Assembly: GCA_017448795.1 (NCBI GenBank)
Contig: JAFSKV010000081.1
Span: forward strand, 1-37,335
DNA from: Synergistaceae bacterium
GTDB lineage: Bacteria > Synergistota > Synergistia > Synergistales > Aminobacteriaceae
Length of the DNA: 37,335 nt
Direction of reading: 5' to 3'
The position numbers were made by a program, and so were the translations under genes. How positions within the stretch are numbered: position 1 is the first letter of the stretch; the number at the start of each line of letters is the position of its first letter. Below are positions 31,070 to 37,335 of the stretch, in pieces. Below the pieces are notes generated by a model. That model was given only the letters and a program-made list of their open reading frames with translations. It did no database searches and was not told the origin of the DNA.

Positions 31070-31438
31070 ATGATTCGCGATGTTACGGGAGTCGAGGTTG
31101 AAGGCCTTGCTGGCGGGAAAGGGAAGGCAATCCGCTATGAGGTTGTGCCGAAAAATGAGCTTAACGGACACGGGAGGCTTTATGCGAGGATAGTTCTTGC
31201 GCCCGGTTCGAGCGTGGGGTGGCATCAGCACATTCACGACACAGAGCCGTACTACATCCTTCGCGGCGAGGGGGATTTCATCGAGGGCAGGGCTGAGGAC
31301 GAGCGGAAGGTTGCGCGTGTACATGCCGGGCAGGTGTGCGTGATTGATGCGGGGCAGTGGCATTCTCTGGAGAACAATTCTGACGGTGAGCTTGAGTTCA
31401 TGGCGCTGATCTACAACGAGCCGGGGTATCTGAGCTGA
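31070..31438 (+). CDS. Single-domain cupin protein
   Basis: 122 residues. Cupin motif 1 is G-S-S-V-G-WHQHIHDTEPYYILRGEG, supplying two or three His and a Glu as metal ligands. Motif 2 is HAGQVCVIDAGQWHSLEN, supplying the last His. Such cupin_2 proteins bind a metal and may be isomerases, dioxygenases or sugar or metabolite binders. No specific reaction can be assigned. A CAATCAGGAGA sequence precedes the ATG. It stands alone between the divergent giant protein gene and the ribosomal operon. Confidence 0.85.
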   Translation: MIRDVTGVEVEGLAGGKGKAIRYEVVPKNELNGHGRLYARIVLAPGSSVGWHQHIHDTEPYYILRGEGDFIEGRAEDERKVARVHAGQVCVIDAGQWHSLENNSDGELEFMALIYNEPGYLS

Positions 31439-31467
31439 TGACATTTACGGCCGTGATGCACAGGGAT

Positions 31468-31497
31468 TTGACATTCAGGGCGGGTATTTGCTAAGAT
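31468..31497 (+). promoter_or_regulatory. Promoter of the str-S10 operon
   Basis: TTGACA (31468-31473), an 18-bp spacer and TAAGAT (31492-31497) preceded by TGC. The predicted start is about 31504, giving a leader of about 100 nt ahead of rpsL. Confidence 0.75.
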
Positions 31498-31530
31498 TAT
31501 CCGGCTGTTATCCCACAGACAATTTATCAG

Positions 31531-31602
31531 GAAGGAGGGGAAATCTGCTGTTGACGGGGCAGAAGTGTTATCCCTGAGAAAGACATTCGACAGCAGAGAC
31601 TT
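31531..31602 (+). promoter_or_regulatory. rpsL leader with a distant Shine-Dalgarno and a spacer stem-loop
   Basis: A very strong GAAGGAGGGG (31531-31540) lies 62 nt before the rpsL GTG. The sequence next to the GTG has only a weak GAG. Between them TCTGCTGTTG (31544-31553) can pair over 10 bp (one G-U) with CGACAGCAGA (31588-31597). Folding leaves 3 + 5 = 8 unpaired nt between the SD and the GTG. The SD also precedes a TTG (31551) that opens an 8-codon frame ending at 31577, an alternative explanation. Confidence 0.55.
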
Positions 31603-31980
31603 GTGCCGACAATTAACCAGTTAGTCCGTTTAGGGCGCGAGGAGAAGAAGAGCAAGAGTAATTCTCCGGCATTGCAGAGGAATCCGGCGCGGAGGGGAGT
31701 TTGCACCAGAGTGTACACGATAACCCCCAAGAAGCCCAACTCGGCGTTGCGCAAGGTTGCGCGTGTGAGGCTCACGAACGGCATAGAAGTAACGTCATAC
31801 ATACCCGGAATCGGCCACAACTTGCAGGAACACTCAGTAGTCCTCGTGAGGGGCGGAAGGGTTAAGGACTTGCCCGGCGTCCGCTACCATATAATAAGAG
31901 GGACTCTTGACTGCGGAGGCGTTGAGAACCGCAAGAGAAGCCGCTCGAAGTATGGCGCGAGAAGGCCCAAGGCCAATTAA
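31603..31980 (+). CDS. rpsL: 30S ribosomal protein S12
   Basis: The 125-residue protein starts PTINQLVR as in all S12 proteins, so the GTG at 31603 must be the start. The decoding-centre loop [11 protein letters not shown] keeps the lysine commonly changed in streptomycin resistance. [20 protein letters not shown] is intact, including the Asp that is often methylthiolated. It is the first gene of rpsL-rpsG-fusA-tuf. The leader hairpin described at 31531-31602 suggests unusual translational control. Confidence 0.98.
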   Translation: MPTINQLVRLGREEKKSKSNSPALQRNPARRGVCTRVYTITPKKPNSALRKVARVRLTNGIEVTSYIPGIGHNLQEHSVVLVRGGRVKDLPGVRYHIIRGTLDCGGVENRKRSRSKYGARRPKAN

Positions 31981-31997
31981 CGGGAGGATTCTGAATT

Positions 31998-32468
31998 ATG
32001 CCGAGAAAAGGACACATCAAGAAACGTGAGCCGCAGCCCGATGTGAGGTTCAACAACCCCGCGGCGGGAAGGTTCATAAGCGCGTTGATGGTGGGAGGAA
32101 AGCGCAGTACAGCCGAGAAGATATTTTACGGAGCTTTGGAGGCTGCTGCGGAGAAACTGGGCGTTGAACCCTTTGAGGTCTTCGAGAAGGCTATGGCCAA
32201 CGTTACCCCGAACATCGAGGTAAGACCCCGGAGAGTCGGCGGTGCTACGTATCAGGTGCCTGTTGAGGTTACGCCTGAGAGGGGAGTGCAGCTGTCGATT
32301 CGGTGGATAGTGTCATACGCCAGAGCCAAAAAGGGAATGCCTATGTCAGAGAGACTCATGCGTGAGCTTATGGATGCCTACAAGAACGAAGGAGCTTCAA
32401 TCAAACGCCGTGATGACACTCACAGAATGGCTGACGCTAACCGGGCATTCGCGCATTACCGCTGGTAG
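31998..32468 (+). CDS. rpsG: 30S ribosomal protein S7
   Basis: The 156-residue protein has the S7 core (MVGGKRSTAEKIFYGALE, ENVTPNIEVRPRRVGGATYQVPVEV-like segment and AIRWIVSYAR-like SIRWIVSYARAKKG). It organises the 3' domain of 16S rRNA near the E and P sites. It follows rpsL by 17 bp with GGGAGG before the ATG. In E. coli S7 represses this operon, and any such control here has not been tested. Confidence 0.98.
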   Translation: MPRKGHIKKREPQPDVRFNNPAAGRFISALMVGGKRSTAEKIFYGALEAAAEKLGVEPFEVFEKAMANVTPNIEVRPRRVGGATYQVPVEVTPERGVQLSIRWIVSYARAKKGMPMSERLMRELMDAYKNEGASIKRRDDTHRMADANRAFAHYRW

Positions 32469-32503
32469 TCTCAGGAAAAATCTGAATTTGCAGGTGCGTA
32501 TTT

Positions 32504-34567
32504 TTGCAGGATATTAGCAAGGTAAGAAACATAGGAATAGCGGCCCATATCGATGCCGGAAAGACCACGACCAGCGAACGCATCCTCTATTACACGGGGA
32601 GCAACTACAAGGTCGGAGAAGTCCACGAAGGCAACGCGACTATGGACTGGATGGAGCAGGAGCGCGAGAGGGGAATCACGATAACCTCAGCGGCCACAAC
32701 ATGCGCGTGGAAGGGTCATACCATCAACCTGATTGATACGCCAGGCCACGTGGATTTTACAGCGGAAGTTGAGCGTTCGTTACGGGTTCTTGACGGAGTA
32801 GTCGCGGTATTCTGCGCCGTGGGCGGGGTTGAGCCTCAGTCCGAAACAGTATGGCGGCAGGCGGACAAGTATGACGTTCCGAGGATAGCTTTCGTCAACA
32901 AGATGGACAGAATCGGCGCGGATTTCGCGGCAGTCGTGAAGGCCATGCGTGAGAGGCTCGGAGCAAACGCAATCCCGATTCAGCTCCCGATAGGCGCGGA
33001 GGATGACTTTCAGGGAATCGTTGACCTCATCGAGCAGAAGGCGTATTACTTTCCCGGTGTACTTGGTCAGCCGCCGAAAGAAGGAACAATCCCCCCCGAG
33101 CTTGCGATGCAGGCAAAAGAGGGACGCGACGCGATAGTTGAAGCACTCTCGGACTTCAGCGACGACATCATGACGCTGTATCTTGAGGGCAAGCCAGTGA
33201 GTCCCGAACTCATCCGCAAGACCATGCGCGAGGCAGTAATCGGGCTGAAGGCAGTACCGGTTCTTTGCGGGTCGGCGTTCAAGAACAAGTGCGTTGAGCC
33301 GCTGCTTGATGCGGTTGTGGAGTATCTGCCGAGTCCTGTTGACCTCCCGGCGATTAAGGGATTCTTGCCGACTGACCCGGACACAATCGTTGAGCGTCAT
33401 AGCAATGTTGACGAGCCGTTTTCCGCGCTGGCGTTTAAGGTTGCAGTTGACCCGTTTTTGGGGAAGATATATTTCCTCCGGGTGTATTCGGGCAGGCTGG
33501 ACAAGGGCGGCGCGCTGTACAACCCCACGTCAAGGCAGCGTGAACGTATCGGGCGCATAATGAGGATGCACTCCAACAAGCGCGAGGACATCGACAGCAT
33601 GGAGGCCGGAATGATAGTTGCTGTTCCGTCCCTCAAGGCGACAAGAACGGGCGACACCCTCTGCGATGAGTCGAAGCCCATTGTGCTTGAGAGCCTAGAG
33701 TTCCCGGAGCCTGTAATCTCGTTGGCGGTTGAGCCGGCCACACAGCAGGACAAAGTGAAGCTGTCTAAGGGGCTGAATGCTCTTGCTGACGAAGACCCGA
33801 CATTCCGCGTCCACAACGACGAGGAGAGCGGCCAGACCGTAATATCGGGAATGGGCGAGCTTCATCTTGAGATCATTGTTGACCGCCTGAAGCGTGAGTT
33901 TGGTGTTGACGTGAAAGTCGGCAACCCGCAGGTCTCGTACCGTGAGGCCATCAGGAAGCCAGCGCGCGCGGAAGGAAAGTACATCCGTCAGTCAGGCGGG
34001 CGCGGCCAGTACGGACATGTTGTGTTCGAGATTGAGCCGAGCGAGAGCGGAAAGTTCGAGTTCGAGGACAAGATTGTCGGCGGTGTCATTCCGAAAGAAT
34101 TTATCGCCGCTGTCGAGAAGGGAATCGAAGAAGCCGTGCAGTCAGGCGTTCTCGGAGGCTATCCCGTTATCGGCGTGAAGGTTGCGCTGGTTGACGGAAG
34201 TTATCACGAGGTTGACAGCTCGGAAATGGCGTTCAAGATTGCCGCGTCAATGGGCTTCAAGGAGGCCATGAAGAAGGCTGACCCCGTGCTGATGGAGCCG
34301 GTGATGAAGGTTGAGGTAACAACGCCGGAGGAATATCTTGGGGACGTTATCGGGGACTTGTCATCGAGGCGCGGACGCATTGACGGCATGGAGATGAAGG
34401 CCAACGCGAGGGAAGTGCGGGCATTTGTGCCGCTTGTGGGAATGTTCGGCTACGCAACGGATCTCAGGAGCAAGACATCAGGGCGTGCAACGTACTCAAT
34501 GGAATTTGATCATTACGAGCAGACACCTGCGGAAGTCAGCGAAAAGATTTTGCAGGGAAGAGTTTAA
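32504..34567 (+). CDS. fusA: Translation elongation factor G
   Basis: 687 residues. The G domain has G1 AHIDAGKTT, switch I with [12 protein letters not shown]3 DTPGHVDF and G4 NKMD. Domain IV contains the [11 protein letters not shown] and domain V the [10 protein letters not shown] segments of canonical EF-G. It drives GTP-dependent translocation on the ribosome. Translation begins at TTG 32504 with AGGTG (32492-32496) upstream, and no ATG or GTG fits. It lies 35 bp after rpsG and 23 bp before tuf. Confidence 0.97.
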   Translation: MQDISKVRNIGIAAHIDAGKTTTSERILYYTGSNYKVGEVHEGNATMDWMEQERERGITITSAATTCAWKGHTINLIDTPGHVDFTAEVERSLRVLDGVVAVFCAVGGVEPQSETVWRQADKYDVPRIAFVNKMDRIGADFAAVVKAMRERLGANAIPIQLPIGAEDDFQGIVDLIEQKAYYFPGVLGQPPKEGTIPPELAMQAKEGRDAIVEALSDFSDDIMTLYLEGKPVSPELIRKTMREAVIGLKAVPVLCGSAFKNKCVEPLLDAVVEYLPSPVDLPAIKGFLPTDPDTIVERHSNVDEPFSALAFKVAVDPFLGKIYFLRVYSGRLDKGGALYNPTSRQRERIGRIMRMHSNKREDIDSMEAGMIVAVPSLKATRTGDTLCDESKPIVLESLEFPEPVISLAVEPATQQDKVKLSKGLNALADEDPTFRVHNDEESGQTVISGMGELHLEIIVDRLKREFGVDVKVGNPQVSYREAIRKPARAEGKYIRQSGGRGQYGHVVFEIEPSESGKFEFEDKIVGGVIPKEFIAAVEKGIEEAVQSGVLGGYPVIGVKVALVDGSYHEVDSSEMAFKIAASMGFKEAMKKADPVLMEPVMKVEVTTPEEYLGDVIGDLSSRRGRIDGMEMKANAREVRAFVPLVGMFGYATDLRSKTSGRATYSMEFDHYEQTPAEVSEKILQGRV

Positions 34568-34590
34568 TCACAAACAAGGAGATATGAACA

Positions 34591-35793
34591 ATGGCAAAAG
34601 AAAAGTTTGAGCGCAACAAGCCTCACTTGAATATCGGAACAATCGGGCATATTGACCACGGCAAGACGACACTGACAGCGGCAATCACGAAGTGCCTCGC
34701 CACAGAGAACTTCGCGGAGTTCACGGCCTATGACATGATCGACAAAGCCCCCGAAGAGCGCGAGCGCGGAATCACCATCAACATCGCCCACGTCGAGTAC
34801 CAGACGCAGAAGAGGCACTATGCGCACATCGACTGCCCCGGCCACCCCGACTACATCAATAACATGATCACCGGAGCTGCCCAGATGGACGGTACGATTC
34901 TCGTCGTGTCAGCGGCAGACGGCCCGATGCCCCAGACTCGTGAGCACGTTCTTCTTGCGCGCCAGGTCAACGTTCCCGCAATCGTCGTGTTCATGAACAA
35001 GACAGACCAGGTTGACGACCCCGAGCTTCTTGACCTTGTCGAGATGGAAGTCCGCGAGCTTCTCAACAAGTACGACTTCCCCGGCGACGACACCCCGATA
35101 ATCCGCGGCTCTGCGCTTGAGGTCCTCGAAAAGGGTACGGGCAAGAGGGACGATCCCGTCTGCAAGTGCATCTATGACCTCATGGACGCGTGCGACAGCT
35201 TCATTCCTGAGCCTGTCCGTGAGATCGACAAGCCGTTCCTTATGCCGATTGAGGACGTGTTCACGATTTCAGGGCGCGGCACAGTCGTTACCGGGCGTGT
35301 TGAGCGCGGCAAGATCAACGCGGGCGAGCCTGTCGAGATCGTCGGAATGGTCAGGGACACACAGAAGACAGTCGCGACATCACTCGAAATGTTCAGGAAG
35401 ATTCTTGACAGCGCAGAGGCAGGCGACAACGTGGGCGTACTTCTTCGCGGCATCGACAAGACAGACGTTCAGCGCGGGCAGGTTCTCGCAAAGCCCGGCA
35501 CGGTTACTCCTCACACGAAGTTCAAGAGCGAGGTCTACGTCCTCAAGAAGGAGGAAGGCGGCCGTCATACACCGTTCTTCGCCGGTTACAAGCCTCAGTT
35601 CTACTTCAGGACAACCGACGTTACCGGGAACATCAAGCTCCCTGAGGGTGTCGAAATGGTCATGCCCGGCGACAACGCTACGTTCGAGGTCGAGCTGATT
35701 GTGCCGATAGCGATGGAGGAAGGACTCCGCTTCGCAGTTCGTGAAGGCGGTCATACGGTCGGTGCGGGTGTTGTTACGCAGATAATCGAGTAA
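34591..35793 (+). CDS. tuf: Translation elongation factor Tu
   Basis: 400 residues. G1 is GHIDHGKTT (19-27), followed by switch I with RGITIN, G3 DCPGH (81-85, His85 catalytic), G4 NKTD, and the tRNA-binding domains II and III. It delivers aminoacyl-tRNA to the ribosome. The residue after the catalytic His is Pro (GHPDY) rather than the near-universal Ala (GHADY), and the next positions read INNMITG instead of VKNMITG. AAGGAGATAT precedes the ATG. It is the last gene of the str part and leads into rpsJ with 10 bp spacing. Confidence 0.97.
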   Translation: MAKEKFERNKPHLNIGTIGHIDHGKTTLTAAITKCLATENFAEFTAYDMIDKAPEERERGITINIAHVEYQTQKRHYAHIDCPGHPDYINNMITGAAQMDGTILVVSAADGPMPQTREHVLLARQVNVPAIVVFMNKTDQVDDPELLDLVEMEVRELLNKYDFPGDDTPIIRGSALEVLEKGTGKRDDPVCKCIYDLMDACDSFIPEPVREIDKPFLMPIEDVFTISGRGTVVTGRVERGKINAGEPVEIVGMVRDTQKTVATSLEMFRKILDSAEAGDNVGVLLRGIDKTDVQRGQVLAKPGTVTPHTKFKSEVYVLKKEEGGRHTPFFAGYKPQFYFRTTDVTGNIKLPEGVEMVMPGDNATFEVELIVPIAMEEGLRFAVREGGHTVGAGVVTQIIE

Positions 35794-35803
35794 GGCGGCA
35801 ATC

Positions 35804-36109
35804 ATGGCACGCAAAATCCGCATTCGTCTGAAGTCTTTTGACCATAGGGTGCTAGACATTTCAGCGGCTCAGATAGCAGAGACAGCCCAGTCAACAGGCG
35901 CGAGAGTTTCAGGGCCTATACCGCTTCCGACAGAGGTAGGCAGAATCACGATCCTGAAGTCGCCCCACAAGGACAAGGATGCCCGTGAGCAGTTCGAGAT
36001 GAGGACTCACAAGAGGCTTATAGACATAATCGAACCGACACAGAGGACAATGGATGCCCTGATGCAGCTCAATTTAGCGTCAGGCGTGGACATACAGATA
36101 AAATTCTAG
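35804..36109 (+). CDS. rpsJ: 30S ribosomal protein S10
   Basis: The 101-residue protein has the S10 signature: [53 protein letters not shown], and the C-terminal GVDIQIKF. In E. coli, S10 also serves as the NusE antitermination factor. It starts the S10 operon, here joined directly to str. AAGGCGGC precedes the ATG. Confidence 0.98.
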   Translation: MARKIRIRLKSFDHRVLDISAAQIAETAQSTGARVSGPIPLPTEVGRITILKSPHKDKDAREQFEMRTHKRLIDIIEPTQRTMDALMQLNLASGVDIQIKF

Positions 36110-36127
36110 CAAGGAGACACATTCACT

Positions 36128-36754
36128 ATGTCAATTGGGATTCTGGGGAAAAAACTCGGAATGACACAGATATATGACGCGGAAGGGCAGGCCGTAGCAG
36201 TTACGGTCGTCCTTGCCGGGCCGTGCTCTGTGGTCGCGCTGAGAACCCCTGAACAGAACGGATATTCCGCCGTTCTTCTCGGCTTCGGTGCTGTGAAGGC
36301 ACATAAGCTGTCCAAGGCGCAGAGGGTCATGTTCGAGAAGCTGAAACTTGACCCCAAGAAAACACTTCGGGAATTTCGTGTTGATGACGTGAAAGGCTAC
36401 GAGGTCGGCCAGGAGCTTAAAGCGGACATGTTCGAGGCGGGCGAGAAGGTCAACGTCAAGGGCATCTCCAAAGGAAAGGGCTTCGCGGGCGTAATCAAGC
36501 GTCATCACTTCGGAGGCCAGCAGTTCAGTCATGGTACGTCAGTCGAACACAGGCACGGAGGCTCAAGCGGCGCAATCTCCTATCCCGGCCGTGTATTCCC
36601 CGGAAAGAGGATGCCCGGCCACATGGGAAGCGAGAAAGTTACCGTGAAGAACCTTACTGTCATGGCCGTTGACGTTGAGAACAATCTACTTCTCGTTAAA
36701 GGCGCGGTGCCGGGCGCGAAAAACAGCCTGCTTGCCCTCTACAAGAAAGCATAA
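36128..36754 (+). CDS. rplC: 50S ribosomal protein L3
   Basis: 208 residues with GILGKKLGMTQIYDAEG at the start. The central loop is GTSVEHRHGGSSGAISYPGRVFPGKRMPGHMGSEKVTVKNL, which reaches the peptidyl transferase region. L3 nucleates 50S assembly. It has 18-bp spacing from rpsJ, AAGGAG before the ATG, and 18 bp to rplD. Confidence 0.98.
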   Translation: MSIGILGKKLGMTQIYDAEGQAVAVTVVLAGPCSVVALRTPEQNGYSAVLLGFGAVKAHKLSKAQRVMFEKLKLDPKKTLREFRVDDVKGYEVGQELKADMFEAGEKVNVKGISKGKGFAGVIKRHHFGGQQFSHGTSVEHRHGGSSGAISYPGRVFPGKRMPGHMGSEKVTVKNLTVMAVDVENNLLLVKGAVPGAKNSLLALYKKA

Positions 36755-36772
36755 GGAGGGGGAAAAGATACT

Positions 36773-37335
36773 ATGCCTTTCGTAAAAGTATACGAGTTCA
36801 ACGGAGACCGTGCCGGGGAAATGGAGCTTTCATCGGCGGTGTTTGACGTTCCTGTGCATATGCCCGCGATTCATCAGGTAGTTGTCGCTCACCTCGCGAA
36901 CTGCCGTCAGGGTACTCACAGCACCAAGACACGCGGCGATGTCTCAGGCGGCGGCAAAAAGCCTTGGAGGCAGAAGCACACAGGCCGCGCCCGTCAGGGA
37001 AGCACACGCTCGCCCATCTGGGTACACGGCGGTGTTGCTCATGGCCCGCACCCCAGGGACTACCACCAGAAGGTCAACAAGAAGGTCATGCGCCTTGCAC
37101 TGAGAAGCGTATTGTCCGACAAAGTCCGCGAAGAATTGATGGCAGTCGTGAAAGGTTTTGACGCAATCGAGAAGCCGTCAACCAAAGCAATCAAGCAGTT
37201 GTTTGACGCTCTCGGTGTGGGGAAGACCCTCGTCATCTACCACAATAACGGCCTCAACGTAACACGCTCAGTCAGGAATCTTCCCGGCACAAAGTGCATC
37301 AACGTTGCAAGCATTAACGTTTACGACATACTCAA
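36773..37335 (+). CDS. rplD: 50S ribosomal protein L4 (3' end beyond the window)
   Basis: The first 187 codons are present from ATG 36773 (AAGGAGGGGG just upstream). There is no stop before the window end. The L4 hallmark is GGGKKPWRQKHTGRARQGSTRSP, followed by the exit-tunnel loop VHGGVAHGPHPRDY, and the RNA-binding core continues. L4 lines the nascent-chain tunnel. In E. coli it also represses its own operon, which this sequence cannot show. Confidence 0.97.
   Translation, partial: MPFVKVYEFNGDRAGEMELSSAVFDVPVHMPAIHQVVVAHLANCRQGTHSTKTRGDVSGGGKKPWRQKHTGRARQGSTRSPIWVHGGVAHGPHPRDYHQKVNKKVMRLALRSVLSDKVREELMAVVKGFDAIEKPSTKAIKQLFDALGVGKTLVIYHNNGLNVTRSVRNLPGTKCINVASINVYDIL

Noticed and set aside
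32780-33400. A 206-codon minus-strand frame within fusA
   Set aside because: Antisense to a canonical EF-G with no family resemblance of its own.

Overview
The window looks like a chromosomal segment of a diderm, flagellated, amino-acid-fermenting anaerobe, most likely a member of the Synergistota from a gut or similar habitat. This is an inference from gene content: a formyl-tetrahydrofolate operon, flagellar chaperones and CheX, a lipid A type acyltransferase and a patatin/outer-membrane-barrel protein (so an outer membrane is present), and a str operon running directly into the S10 operon. No taxonomic search was possible. G+C is moderately high and most real genes are on the minus strand up to about 24 kb and in 25.8-30.6 kb.

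Layout. Positions 1-51 hold the last codons of a membrane pyrophosphatase-like gene, followed by a terminator. Positions 118-4511 (minus) are a one-carbon operon, fhs-fchA-folD, ending in a threonine/serine exporter-like gene. The FolD has lost two of the residues needed for its cyclohydrolase half-reaction, and the adjacent FchA can supply that activity. A small flavodoxin diverges from fhs. Positions 5070-7625 (minus) are a surface-polysaccharide-like cluster: a hexapeptide acetyltransferase, a CapA-like protein and an SGNH hydrolase domain. The last two appear to be one fusion gene broken by a single-base frameshift. Upstream of this cluster are twelve perfect copies of a 7-bp repeat directly behind a consensus promoter. 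On the plus strand follow a DUF362 ferredoxin protein, tRNA-Arg(CCU), a MATE transporter fused to a GHKL ATPase domain, and a fucosyltransferase-like gene.

Positions 12067-19766 (minus) hold an M48 protease, the flagellar chaperones FlgN and FliS (with a candidate sigma-28 promoter), gyrB, and a proS-comB-larC operon. A decayed PIN-toxin remnant lies upstream of proS. Positions 19953-24050 (minus) hold a type Vd patatin-like protein, CheX, a RuvC/YqgF-like nuclease and a lysophospholipid acyltransferase. Positions 24137-25755 (plus) hold two tandem YvyF-like zinc-ribbon proteins and a prepilin peptidase. Positions 25843-30567 (minus) are one 1574-residue secreted protein made of repeated Ig-like/cadherin-like modules.

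Positions 31070-37335 (plus) hold a cupin and then rpsL-rpsG-fusA-tuf-rpsJ-rplC-rplD, the last cut by the window end. The rpsL leader is unusual. A strong Shine-Dalgarno sequence lies 62 nt before the GTG start, and a 10-bp stem would loop out 54 nt and leave an effective spacing of 8 nt.

The observations most worth following up are the looped-out rpsL ribosome-binding site, the heptanucleotide array ahead of the polysaccharide cluster, the division of labour between FolD and FchA, the broken CapA-SGNH fusion and the MATE-GHKL fusion. I did not find a clear-cut new defence or mobile system.
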